From assembly GCA_944388495.1 (NCBI GenBank), contig CALXIZ010000111.1:1-33454 (forward strand): 33,454 nucleotides of DNA, read 5' to 3'. This stretch comes from an uncultured Clostridia bacterium (GTDB lineage Bacteria; Bacillota; Clostridia; Peptostreptococcales; Anaerovoracaceae). Positions 8,175 through 15,953 of this stretch are shown here, one piece after another. Under the pieces are notes generated by a model. It saw only the letters and a list, made by a program, of their open reading frames with translations. It was not told where the DNA came from and made no database searches. Within the stretch, counting starts at the first letter, position 1, and every line of letters starts with the position of its first letter. Made by a program: the position numbers and the translations under genes.

Positions 8175-8585
8175 TTACGCGTTTTCCGAATCCTCCGCAT
8201 CCGTCTTTTTGACGAGCTTGCGGATCTTTTTCTTCTGAGAAGTCTCTTCCGTCTCCGCGTTCTCCTGCTTTTCCGGCTCTTTTCCTTCTCTGACCGGCTT
8301 CTCGCTTCTCTTCGTCACTTCGGAGATCGCCCACTTCTTAAACTCCATCTTCGTCTTGTCTGAACCGCAGTAGATGACAATCGCATCGTCCTTGACAGAC
8401 AGAACCTTACCGACTACACCGCCGATCGTCACGATCTCATCTCCCGGCTGTACACTGTTTCTCATTTCCTGAGTCTTCTGATCTCTCTTCTTCTGAGGAC
8501 GGATGAGAAAGAACCAGAACGCCACAAAGATCAGAATCAGCGGCAGAAAGGTGATGAGATAACTGCTTACAGTACTGTTTTCCAT
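8175..8585 (-). CDS. yajC: Preprotein translocase accessory subunit YajC
   Basis: This 136-residue protein has a single N-terminal membrane helix (about 9-28) followed by the hallmark FLIRPQKKRDQKTQEMRNSV and a small SH3-like cytoplasmic domain containing QPGDEIVTIGGVVGKV. YajC associates with SecDF. The C-terminal third is a charged Lys/Glu-rich tail longer than in many homologues and probably disordered. AGGAGG lies eight bases before the ATG. The gene starts only 38 bases after the tRNA-Leu 3' end, with no promoter visible in between, so it is probably co-transcribed with the tRNA. Confidence 0.95.
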   Translation of the reverse strand: MENSTVSSYLITFLPLILIFVAFWFFLIRPQKKRDQKTQEMRNSVQPGDEIVTIGGVVGKVLSVKDDAIVIYCGSDKTKMEFKKWAISEVTKRSEKPVREGKEPEKQENAETEETSQKKKIRKLVKKTDAEDSENA

Positions 8586-8622
8586 TTATTTTCCTCCTGG
8601 TGAATGGATGCATGTCATGAAC

Positions 8623-8710
8623 TGGTGCCGGCGATCGGGGTCGAACCGATACGGTGTTATCACCACGGGATTTTGAGTCCCGCACGTCTGCCAATTCCAT
8701 CACGCCGGCA
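8623..8710 (-). tRNA. tRNA-Leu, anticodon CAA
   Basis: On the minus strand this is a class II tRNA. A seven-base acceptor stem (TGCCGGC/GCCGGCA) is followed by a D arm with AATTGGCAGAC. The anticodon stem CGGGA/TCCCG carries the loop CTCAAAA, giving anticodon CAA. A long variable arm and a T arm with GGTTCGACC follow. The CCA end is encoded (8623-8625). Confidence 0.96.
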
Positions 8711-8722
8711 AATACGAAAGTG

Positions 8723-8751
8723 ATTATAACATATTTTCGGTTCGGTGACAA
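8723..8751 (-). promoter_or_regulatory. Promoter of tRNA-Leu and yajC
   Basis: On the minus strand TTGTCA (8746-8751) and a perfect TATAAT (8723-8728) are separated by 17 bases. The -10 box lies 12 bases before the tRNA 5' end. Confidence 0.85.
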
Positions 8752-8854
8752 TCTTTATTTTTATCAGATGACGCCGAATTCCCGCCATATCCGGCCGGAA
8801 AAACGCTCCGGTTTCACGGTTTCCGCAGGCGCTGCCGCCGAAACGGCATACCTG

Positions 8855-8889
8855 CAGAAAAAGAGTCTCAGCGAAGCCGCTGATACTCT
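8855..8889 (-). terminator. Intrinsic terminator of the flavoprotein/GntR operon
   Basis: The arms 8862-8873 and 8878-8889 pair 11 of 12 bases around a GCTT loop. They are followed on the minus strand by five T residues (8857-8861). It lies 73 bases past the gntR stop. Confidence 0.85.
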
Positions 8890-8961
8890 CCCTTTCTGAC
8901 GATATATTTTCTCACCGTCAGCTTCAGGAAAAACATATCATCTGTCGCAGAGACTCTTTTC

Positions 8962-9702
8962 CTATCGCTTCTTCTTATCATGTTCTGCCGTGGAAATGCT
9001 TTCACTGCGGTCCAGGTAGATTTCGATGATCTTGCGCGTATGCTCCTTGGACCAGCGGTAAGCACTCTCCGGATCCCGGGCTTCCACCGCCGCGAGAATT
9101 TTCGGATGATAAAACTCGAAATTTTCAAGAACACTTTCAAAATCAAGACTCGTCCAGACATTGTACCACTCTGCACAGATCGAGATAAACATCGGTACAG
9201 AGCCGGAAATAATCTGATTCTGACAGCCTTCCAGCACAGCTTTGTGAAAAGCGACATCCAGCTTTCGGAACTCCTTGCTCGGAATATATTCTCCGCTGCG
9301 GTACCGGGCCAGACAGTCTTCCATCTGACCGTGCAGCTCGCGCATGCGGGCGATATTTTCGTCGGAAGCCTTTCTCGCCGCAAGCCCTACCAGTTCCGGC
9401 TCCAGAAGCTCTGAAATTTCAAAGATGTCCGTCTTCAGCTGATCCTCATCCATATATTTTGAACCGAAGGGATCCGACGGTAAGCCCGGGTTCTCACATA
9501 CAAAAGTCCCGTAGCCTCTGCGGATCTCAAGGATATTTCCGGAGCAGAGAATCTTGACGGCTTCGCGGATCGTCGTCCTGCTCACGCCCAGAAACTCTGC
9601 CAGTTCCATTTCCGAAGGAATCCTGTCCCCGGGCTTATACTGACGATCGATCAGTTGTCTGATCTTTTCTGCGGTCTGTTCTGATAAAACTACTCGTGCC
9701 AT
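8962..9702 (-). CDS. GntR-family transcriptional regulator, FadR/FCD subfamily
   Basis: This 246-residue regulator has an N-terminal winged helix-turn-helix (about 5-70) with the GntR signature IPSEMELAEFLGVSRTTIREA and the wing RRGYGTFV. A C-terminal FCD ligand-binding domain (about 90-220) follows. Asp and His residues in LDVAFHKAV, EFYHPKIL and SKEHTRKII match the FCD metal-site pattern. FCD regulators typically sense 2-hydroxy acids, sugar acids or other carboxylates and usually repress catabolic operons. It is the last gene of the operon, 36 bases after the second flavoprotein, with GGGAGG at the start. It likely controls the operon promoter near 14320, where a GT-N3-AC element is found. 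The effector is unknown. Confidence 0.93.
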   Translation of the reverse strand: MARVVLSEQTAEKIRQLIDRQYKPGDRIPSEMELAEFLGVSRTTIREAVKILCSGNILEIRRGYGTFVCENPGLPSDPFGSKYMDEDQLKTDIFEISELLEPELVGLAARKASDENIARMRELHGQMEDCLARYRSGEYIPSKEFRKLDVAFHKAVLEGCQNQIISGSVPMFISICAEWYNVWTSLDFESVLENFEFYHPKILAAVEARDPESAYRWSKEHTRKIIEIYLDRSESISTAEHDKKKR

Positions 9703-9738
9703 CGCAAAACCTCCCGCTCCATCATATCTTATCGGTCT

Positions 9739-11376
9739 TTATTTTTCAAGCCGCATATTCTCCTTCAGCTTTTCCGGATAAGGGAACTCCTCCGGCGTCT
9801 CCCAGTTCTTGACTTCATGCATCCACTCCGCTCTCTCTACAAATTCGTCGTGCGCCAGCGGAAGAGGAGGATGGCAGATCCACTGCGGGTCAAATACCTC
9901 CTTCAGTCCTAAAATCCACTCATGATAACCTGGTCCGTAGGCGGGACCCGTCAGATACAGCGGCTGATGCGCTCCCAGAAGAGCCGGATAACAGCCGTTT
10001 TCGATATTCATCTTCGCGCTTTCCACATAGAACTGATCCATTCCGTTTGTATCCTCGCGCTGATCCCAGTAGATCAGATACTCATAGTATCCCAGATGTC
10101 CCATCTCGCAGCTCTGGAACCATCCCAGATCCTTGCAGTCCGGCATCAGAGGAGGCGTATACTTCGCCTTGAGATCTCTGTAATTCGGTCCCTGTTTAAA
10201 TGCCTGCGTAAAGGTATCCATGACATAGTCGACAGATACATAAGAGCCTGTCATCAGCCACATGCCGGCCGAATCGGCATTCTTGAACCAGGATTCGTCG
10301 GACGGCTTTGTCCGGCGCTCTTTTCCGCCCAGTTCTTCGATGATATCGCAGAGAACGTGATAATCGTAATCCATCTGTTCTTCTGAAGTATAGCCGATGA
10401 GGAGCACACGTACGAGGAAGAAATTAGATACGGACTCCTCCGTCTCTTTCAGCCACAGATCCCAGAAATCCTCTTTACACTCCGCTTTTGCGATCGCACG
10501 CCAGAAGACCGGAACCTTCGTCACCGCGCCTCCGATCTCCGCATTTCCGATCATGATATGAGCCTGCTCGATGGATTCCAGACTCGGCATCGTGAAATTA
10601 ATCCATCTGACTCTCTTCGGGTCGAGCTGCAGAGCCGTCTCCGGTGAAATTCCGGAAGGCTTCGGAATTTCCGGCTGGAACGGCAGCGTTTTGATCGCCA
10701 TGCGCGTGCAGATTCCCAGACATCCCAGAAGGCCGGTATATCCTCTCATGATACCGCGCAGATCCGGTCCGATTCCCTCTCCCCAGAACGGGTCGTCGCC
10801 GTCGGCGAGGGAACCCATCTTTACGATTTCTCCGTCCGGCATGACGACTTCCATTCCCAGAATTCTCCTCTGAGGAAGGCCGACACGGAAGCTCAGCGGC
10901 GACCAGCCGTCATTCAGAAGATTTGCTACCGCAGAGGTCTGCGCACCGCCGCCGCCGATGACGACATAAGCGCCTTTCTCAAAGCATTCCTGCTGGATCT
11001 GAGAATAGATGACGCCCGGCTGTACGGTAATAAAGAAATGTTTTTCATCGATTTCAAAATCACGCATCCTTTTCATATCGATGATCAGTTCATGCTCCAT
11101 ATGAGGATGGGAACGCGGTCCGTAAAATCCGGTGGAATACGGAACAAACGGCACGCCGAACCGCCCGCATATTTTTACGATTTTCTGCACGTCCTCCGTG
11201 GTGCGCGGCATGACGACAGCTCCGGCGATCTTTGTCATCACTCTCTCATAGCCTGTTCCGCTCTCATAGCCTCCGGGGCCGGAACGATAACCTTCACAGT
11301 CGGCGGGATCATCGGTGATATAGTTTCTGCCCACCACGGCTTCTATCGCCTGATATGCATGTTTATTGATACTCAT
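9739..11376 (-). CDS. FAD-binding (PCMH-type) oxidoreductase, divergent GlcD-like subunit
   Basis: This protein of about 545 residues has a PCMH-type FAD domain in its first 230 residues (VVMPRTTEDVQKIVKICGRFGVP, then LGMEVVMPDGEIVKMGS and GYTGLLGCLG). A C-terminal oxidase domain follows, ending in LKEVFDPQWICHPP. The FAD-diphosphate loop, usually a Gly-rich RGxGT-like stretch, reads STGFYGPRSH, and the usual FDPxxxLNPG end has become FDPQWICHPP. The family transfers electrons from hydroxy acids, phenols or similar substrates via FAD. I chose the ATG at 11376 because AGGAGG is six bases upstream; another ATG at 11382 directly abuts it. It follows the iron-sulfur gene by 12 bases, so the two products probably form a complex. 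Substrate unknown. Confidence 0.88.
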   Translation of the reverse strand: MSINKHAYQAIEAVVGRNYITDDPADCEGYRSGPGGYESGTGYERVMTKIAGAVVMPRTTEDVQKIVKICGRFGVPFVPYSTGFYGPRSHPHMEHELIIDMKRMRDFEIDEKHFFITVQPGVIYSQIQQECFEKGAYVVIGGGGAQTSAVANLLNDGWSPLSFRVGLPQRRILGMEVVMPDGEIVKMGSLADGDDPFWGEGIGPDLRGIMRGYTGLLGCLGICTRMAIKTLPFQPEIPKPSGISPETALQLDPKRVRWINFTMPSLESIEQAHIMIGNAEIGGAVTKVPVFWRAIAKAECKEDFWDLWLKETEESVSNFFLVRVLLIGYTSEEQMDYDYHVLCDIIEELGGKERRTKPSDESWFKNADSAGMWLMTGSYVSVDYVMDTFTQAFKQGPNYRDLKAKYTPPLMPDCKDLGWFQSCEMGHLGYYEYLIYWDQREDTNGMDQFYVESAKMNIENGCYPALLGAHQPLYLTGPAYGPGYHEWILGLKEVFDPQWICHPPLPLAHDEFVERAEWMHEVKNWETPEEFPYPEKLKENMRLEK

Positions 11377-11388
11377 GACCATCCTCCT

Positions 11389-12729
11389 TTATTTCTCTCC
11401 GGTTTCCGCCGCCATCGCCAGGAGTTCGGCAATATCGAGAACACCTGTCTTTTCCCCGTCTTTTTCCGCTGTCTCGCTGAAATTGCTCCTGCACCACGGA
11501 CAGGCGGAAACGACTGTCTCGGCGCCCACATATCTCGCCTCTTCCAGTCTGTCACGGGCCGCAAATTCAGCCAGCTCCGGGAATGCCTGCTTTGTTCCTC
11601 TGCCGCCTGCACAGCACAGAGAGTTTTCTTTCATACGCGGCATTTCCGCCAGATCGATGCCCGGAATCGCACGAAGCAGCGTTCGTGCCTGTTCGTACAG
11701 TCCGTGTCTTCCTCTGCGGCGCGCCAGACGCGGCTCTACCGTACCCATCCAGCCGCGTTCTCCTTCATACGGTTCCCACGGATCGCAGTTTCTGCTCACA
11801 TTGCATGCATCGTGATAGGTGATTCTCTGATTGACCGGATTGACGAGCTTCAGCTTTCCTTCCGTCAGAGCTTCCTCCGCCACCTCGATGAAATGCTTTA
11901 CTTCAAATCCCAGATCTTCGGTGCGGATATTCAGCAGCTTCGGATAGTCCACTTTCCACATGCGGTAGCATTCCGCACAGCCGGTCATCAGCACTTTCGC
12001 CCCGGATTTTCTGACTTTTTCCACGTTTTTCTCCGCGATCTTCCTCGCTTCGTCCACCAGACCGACGGAGAAAATGATATTGCCGCAGCATGTCTCGTCT
12101 TCCATGAGCATATAAGGAATGCCCGCGCTCTGCATGACTTTCGTCACGGCGGAAGCGATACCGGTATTTTCGTAAGAGGAGGAACAGCCGACAAAGTACA
12201 TGATATCCGCCTTTTCCGCCGGCTTTACCGAAGCGTCCATCCAGGCTCTTCTGTCTTTTTTCGCACCGTAGCAGTTGCCTGTCTCAAGAATATCGGACGT
12301 GATATCCTTATGTACGGGAAGCGGGCCGGCTCCGTCCTGCACGGCTTTGACGCGCAGCGCTTCCAGCGTGAGCCCTACTTCCAGATCGAGATTGCGCTTA
12401 CATCCCACGTCACATGCGCCGCAGAGAGGATCGGCATAGATCAGCTCCAGAAGATGATCGGTCCATTCGATCTCATTCTTCTCCAGCTTCAGACCGATGC
12501 GCATCTTTCCGAAAGCGCCGTAAGAGTCGAACTCTTTCCAGAGATTGCTCGGACAGCGCACACTGTGCTTCATACCCGGCATATAAGTATGATCCACCCA
12601 GTAGCAGCCCTTGCATTTGATACAGTGCTGCATATCATATACAAAATTGCTGAGATTTTCTATGTCGAGTGCAAACGGCTCTTTCGGCGTATCATACCTT
12701 TCCGGATGTTTTTTATCGATAACAGACAT
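11389..12729 (-). CDS. CCG-domain iron-sulfur oxidoreductase subunit (GlpC/GlcF/HdrD-like)
   Basis: This 446-residue electron-transfer protein has an N-terminal double cluster region: Cys36, 39, 42 and 59 for cluster one, and Cys103, 106 and 110 for the second. Two CCG domains follow. The first is canonical: Cys182, Cys214-215, Cys251 and Cys254 (C-X31-CC-X35-CxxC). The second is Cys309, Cys372-373, Cys410 and Cys413 (C-X62-CC-X36-CxxC), with about 25 extra residues including RLARRRGRHG. Such subunits carry electrons between a flavoprotein and quinones, disulfides or other acceptors. It sits between two flavoprotein genes. No membrane anchor is visible, so the acceptor is unclear. AAAGGAG supports the start. 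Confidence 0.92.
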   Translation of the reverse strand: MSVIDKKHPERYDTPKEPFALDIENLSNFVYDMQHCIKCKGCYWVDHTYMPGMKHSVRCPSNLWKEFDSYGAFGKMRIGLKLEKNEIEWTDHLLELIYADPLCGACDVGCKRNLDLEVGLTLEALRVKAVQDGAGPLPVHKDITSDILETGNCYGAKKDRRAWMDASVKPAEKADIMYFVGCSSSYENTGIASAVTKVMQSAGIPYMLMEDETCCGNIIFSVGLVDEARKIAEKNVEKVRKSGAKVLMTGCAECYRMWKVDYPKLLNIRTEDLGFEVKHFIEVAEEALTEGKLKLVNPVNQRITYHDACNVSRNCDPWEPYEGERGWMGTVEPRLARRRGRHGLYEQARTLLRAIPGIDLAEMPRMKENSLCCAGGRGTKQAFPELAEFAARDRLEEARYVGAETVVSACPWCRSNFSETAEKDGEKTGVLDIAELLAMAAETGEK

Positions 12730-12763
12730 TTTTTTCTCCTTTCCGTTCCGTCATCCGCGCTTC

Positions 12764-14218
12764 TCAGAAGCAGAGATTGCCGGGATTCATCACATTATTC
12801 GGGTCGAACAGCGCTTTGACCTTTTTGAGCGCCGCCGTGTAAGACGCCGCGCGGTCATACAGGCGTTCCGCCGTCTCTCCGTAAGGTCTCGTAAAATATC
12901 CGCCCGCATCATGCATCGACTCAAACGCCTTTTTCCACACCGACTTCACCGTGTCCGCAGACTCTTCGCAGTCCGGATCATAGTAGAACGTGAACTGAAG
13001 CTGACAGGCACGGTTATGTTCGATCGGCTGTTCATAGATGCCGATCTCATCGAACGGATAGGAAATTTCTCCCGCCACATGTTTCATCCGTTCGATAAAT
13101 TCCGGAACGCGCTCCGGACGCGTAATGAAAAACAGATCCTGATAAGCGCCCTTCGGAACGGATTTCCAGTAAGGACGCTCCTTCGGCCATGCGGTCCGCA
13201 GAATATTCATCAGCTTCTTATCGGCTCCCGGAAATCCCGGAAGATAATCGGTGAGAACGATCTGAGGAAATTCATTCTTCATGACATCCTCGAGGAAATG
13301 TTCTTCGTATGCGATTTTTTCCTCCGGTCTGCGGATGAGGCCGCTGATCGTCAGAATCAGCGTATATTCCGGCAGGCGGCCGCGCATTTTTTCAAATTCC
13401 GCCGTATCCTCCGCCAGCAGAGCCGCCAGATCCACACGATTGAGGATCAGACATTCCTGACCGATTCTGCGCGGCAGAATCCGGTAAAGATAGGAAATGC
13501 CTTCTCCGAGGTCATCGAGAGGAGCAAATTTTATCTTATCGATCAGCGGAATGCTCTGAATTTTCAGCGACATCCAGGTTACGATTCCCATCGTGCCCTG
13601 AGCGCACTGAAGAAGACGGTAAAAGTCGAGTCCGGGTCCGGCCGGATTGGCTCCTCTGGCCGGAGAATAAGGATATTTCGGAGCGCTGGCAGAACCGGTG
13701 CGGAAGACATCGCCGTTCGGAAATACGACTTCCATGGACTGCGTCGGTTCACCGTAATCATAGACCATACTCGTGGTAACTTCGCGCTCCAGATGATCGG
13801 TGGCCACCGCTCTTTCCTCTCTCGGAGCCAGCGGCATGATGACACGCATGCCCTCCGCCTTCAGCGCTGCCGTCAGCTTTTCCCACGACACGCCGACACC
13901 GAAGCGCACCAGACGGTTCACCTTGTCTATTTCATAAATTTCATCGAATCTCTTCATATTGACGATCACGCCGCCCTGTTTCGGAACTGTCGTTCCGTAA
14001 AGATGAATCGGAGAGCTGACGGGGATCAGCGGAATATTCTTTTCGTTTGCCCATCTGACAATGCTGCTGACCTCTTCCGTCTTTCCCGGAAAAACGACTG
14101 CCTCCGGCCGGCTCCCCTCTGTGAAGCTGAGATCGGAAACATAATCCGACAGAACAGACGGATCCTGCGTAGCGAATTCCGTACCGACGATCGCCGCTAA
14201 ATCCTTCAAAATGTCCAT
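12764..14218 (-). CDS. FAD-binding oxidoreductase, GlcD/D-lactate dehydrogenase-like
   Basis: This 484-residue protein opens the operon. The PCMH FAD domain spans about residues 35-215 (PEAVVFPGKTEEVSSIVRWA, GVIVNMKRFDEIYEID, GEPTQSMEVVFPNGDVF, LLQCAQGTMGIVTW). A C-terminal FAD-oxidase domain ends in the classic FDPNNVMNPGNLCF. The diphosphate loop is unusual, reading PVSSPIHLYGTTVP instead of a Gly-rich RGxGT. Homologues oxidise D-lactate, glycolate and other 2-hydroxy acids, often with a CCG iron-sulfur partner such as the next gene. GAGGAGG lies five to six bases before the ATG. Substrate unknown; D-2-hydroxyacid is the first guess. Confidence 0.9.
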   Translation of the reverse strand: MDILKDLAAIVGTEFATQDPSVLSDYVSDLSFTEGSRPEAVVFPGKTEEVSSIVRWANEKNIPLIPVSSPIHLYGTTVPKQGGVIVNMKRFDEIYEIDKVNRLVRFGVGVSWEKLTAALKAEGMRVIMPLAPREERAVATDHLEREVTTSMVYDYGEPTQSMEVVFPNGDVFRTGSASAPKYPYSPARGANPAGPGLDFYRLLQCAQGTMGIVTWMSLKIQSIPLIDKIKFAPLDDLGEGISYLYRILPRRIGQECLILNRVDLAALLAEDTAEFEKMRGRLPEYTLILTISGLIRRPEEKIAYEEHFLEDVMKNEFPQIVLTDYLPGFPGADKKLMNILRTAWPKERPYWKSVPKGAYQDLFFITRPERVPEFIERMKHVAGEISYPFDEIGIYEQPIEHNRACQLQFTFYYDPDCEESADTVKSVWKKAFESMHDAGGYFTRPYGETAERLYDRAASYTAALKKVKALFDPNNVMNPGNLCF

Positions 14219-14317
14219 ATTGACCTCCTCATTGTATGATATGAAAGCAATCGCGGGTGGAAAAAACGCGGCTGCGCGCCGGCCGTATACCGTTTTCTCA
14301 CCCCTGAATCTGACTTC

Positions 14318-14346
14318 AATATAACACGTTAGACATCATATGTCAA
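14318..14346 (-). promoter_or_regulatory. Promoter of the FAD/iron-sulfur/GntR operon
   Basis: On the minus strand a perfect TTGACA (14341-14346) and TATATT (14318-14323) are separated by 17 bases. The leader to the first ATG is about 92 bases. Confidence 0.85.
14326..14344. promoter_or_regulatory. Candidate operator for the FCD GntR regulator
   Basis: Two overlapping symmetrical elements lie between and over the promoter boxes. One is a perfect 13-base palindrome GACATATGATGTC (14332-14344, minus-strand reading) that covers most of the -35 box. The other is an element with core GT-N3-AC (14326-14336, ATGTCTAACGT), which fits the general FadR-subfamily operator pattern. Binding by the operon's own regulator is inferred. 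Confidence 0.5.
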
Positions 14347-14510
14347 TCGTCATATTTGTTTTGCTTATTTTATTCATCCATACTTCTTTTGTCTTTTGCC
14401 GCTCTTTTTCGCTTATATATCCGTTTCCGGCTGTTACTTTCCTTCTGCGGCCGTCTCATCTGCCGTTTTTCACCTCCGGTATCATTCATGCCTCCTGAAA
14501 ACAAAAAAAG

Positions 14511-14563
14511 AAAAAAGATACGGCATTCGGCTGCACTATATTGCAGTTCATCCGTATCTTTTT
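14511..14563. terminator. Bidirectional intrinsic terminator downstream of ybaK
   Basis: A 12-base stem (14512-14523 with 14552-14563, including its A/T flanks) encloses an inner CTGCA/TGCAG stem. It is flanked by A runs on the left and T runs on the right, so it should work in both directions. On the minus strand it ends with two long T runs and closes the nitroreductase-relQ-ybaK unit. Confidence 0.88.
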
Positions 14564-14674
14564 CATATTTTACTGTATTTTTTATCTGTGTTCCGCCCTT
14601 TTTTCCGCGGCTTTTCGGAGCGGAGCGAAAAATGAAAGGGCGATCAGATCCGGGGCGCCGCATCGCACCGGCCG

Positions 14675-15157
14675 TCATGATGTCGTCAGCGCCGCGAAAT
14701 CCGCTCCTGTCGTCTCCGCCAGATCACGAGGCCTGATCTTCAGCTGAAGACCGATTCTTCCGCCGCTGACATAGATATCATCGAAGAGAACAGCCGTCTC
14801 ATCGATCGCTGTAGGAAACGTTTTTTTCATCCCGAGAGGAGAACAGCCTCCGTGAACGTATCCCGTCAGCGGCAGCAGCTTTTTCAGCGGCAGCATTTCG
14901 ATCTTTTTCACGCCGAAATGGCGGGCCGCCTTTTTCAGATCCAGCTCGCTGTCTACCGGAATGACACATACGAAGTGTTCTTTTTTATCCGATTCCGTAA
15001 CGAGTGTCTTAAATACTGCATCGGGATCGAGTCCCAGCATTCTGGCGATATCGGATCCCGTCGTAAATCCGTCCTGCAGCCCGTATTCTCTGCTCTCGTA
15101 GGGAATTCCCTTCGCATCCAGCATTCGCAGCGCATTTGTCTTTTTTTTCTGAGACAT
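14675..15157 (-). CDS. ybaK: Cys-tRNA(Pro)/aminoacyl-tRNA deacylase, YbaK/EbsC family
   Basis: This 160-residue single-domain editing enzyme hydrolyses mischarged aminoacyl-tRNA, classically Cys-tRNA(Pro), in trans. Family features are visible: the N-terminal NALRMLDAKGIPYESREY; DAVFKTLV with the conserved Lys50; CVIPVDSELDLKKAARHFG; GYVHGGCSPLGMKK; and the C-terminal VSGGRIGLQLKIRPRDL. Length is normal for the family. It begins seven bases after the relQ stop, so the two are co-transcribed. Tolerance to mischarging and alarmone signalling are both translation-stress functions, but no direct link is shown. Confidence 0.94.
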   Translation of the reverse strand: MSQKKKTNALRMLDAKGIPYESREYGLQDGFTTGSDIARMLGLDPDAVFKTLVTESDKKEHFVCVIPVDSELDLKKAARHFGVKKIEMLPLKKLLPLTGYVHGGCSPLGMKKTFPTAIDETAVLFDDIYVSGGRIGLQLKIRPRDLAETTGADFAALTTS

Positions 15158-15164
15158 CCGTCTG

Positions 15165-15887
15165 TCACTCTCCGTCTATCCGGCGCTGCAGATCCTCTTC
15201 TATCTCGCTGCGGCTCTCCGTCATTTTCTGGATCTTATCCCGTATTTCCATCATTTTCAGATCTGTAGTCGCAATCGTCTCCGCGCACTCTCTCAGCTCG
15301 TCCTGAATCTCCTCGATCAGAGGAAGTTCCTTTTTATATCTCAGATCATGTTCCAGACTGGCCCAGAAGTCCATGGCGATCGTCCGTATCTGAACCTCCA
15401 CACTCAGAAGCTCCTTGCGGTCTGAAAAGAAAACCGGTATCTGGCAGATCATATGAAGACTCCGGTAACCGTTCGGCTTCGGATTTTTTATGTAATCTTT
15501 TACCTCGAGCACCCTGATATCATCCTGCTTTGTGATCATACCGGCGATATCATAGATGTCATCCACAAAAGAACATATAATGCGTACACCGGCGACATCA
15601 AAAAGCTTTTCTCTGACCGAATCCAGCGAGACTTCAAATCCCTTCCGCTTCAGCTTGTGAAAAATACTGTACGGCGTCTTGACTCTCGTCTTGATAAATT
15701 CGATCGGATTTCTCTGATTGCGGATCGAAAGCTCATCATTCAGAACTTCGATCTTCGTCTTGAATTCTCTGATGGCACAGCTGTACATCATCAGTGTCGT
15801 CTGAAGCTGTTCCGCGGCCCCCAGAAGTTCTTCAGGATCTTCCGGAATCGTCGGAGTCGAGATAATCTCTTTTTTTATTCCATCCAT
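15165..15887 (-). CDS. relQ: Small alarmone synthetase, RelQ/YjbM type
   Basis: This 240-residue protein contains only the synthetase part of the RelA/SpoT family. Visible motifs are KTPYSIFHKLKRKG, DVAGVRIICSFVDDIY, NPKPNGYRSLHMI and SVEVQIRTIAMDFWASLEHDLRYK. No HD, TGS or ACT domain is present, so it should make (p)ppGpp or pppGpp-like alarmones but not hydrolyse them. The C-terminal helical tail (about 195-240) resembles the oligomerisation helix of RelQ. It would add a second alarmone source to the long RSH enzyme at 925-3096. GAGAGGTG precedes the ATG. It lies between a nitroreductase and ybaK, in one probable transcript. Confidence 0.92.
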   Translation of the reverse strand: MDGIKKEIISTPTIPEDPEELLGAAEQLQTTLMMYSCAIREFKTKIEVLNDELSIRNQRNPIEFIKTRVKTPYSIFHKLKRKGFEVSLDSVREKLFDVAGVRIICSFVDDIYDIAGMITKQDDIRVLEVKDYIKNPKPNGYRSLHMICQIPVFFSDRKELLSVEVQIRTIAMDFWASLEHDLRYKKELPLIEEIQDELRECAETIATTDLKMMEIRDKIQKMTESRSEIEEDLQRRIDGE

Positions 15888-15953
15888 CTCAAATGCACCT
15901 CTCTGTCTGTTTTTTCACAGGAACGGGAAGCGCGGCTTCCGCAGCTTCTCTTC

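Larger units (their letters stand above)
14219..14674. other. 456-base intergenic region: divergently placed terminator plus operon promoter
   Basis: No credible gene is seen. From right to left it holds the terminator of the ybaK unit (14511-14563), a spacer with no feature I recognise (about 14360-14510), the operon promoter and candidate operator (14318-14346), and a leader of about 92 bases. The leader contains a small GC stem followed on the minus strand by six T residues (14261-14284), which could be a weak attenuator. Open frames here lack ribosome sites. Confidence 0.7.

Noticed and set aside
14356..14747. Short open frames on both strands in the ybaK-operon gap
   Set aside because: They lack ribosome sites, cross a strong bidirectional terminator and have biased, low-information translations.
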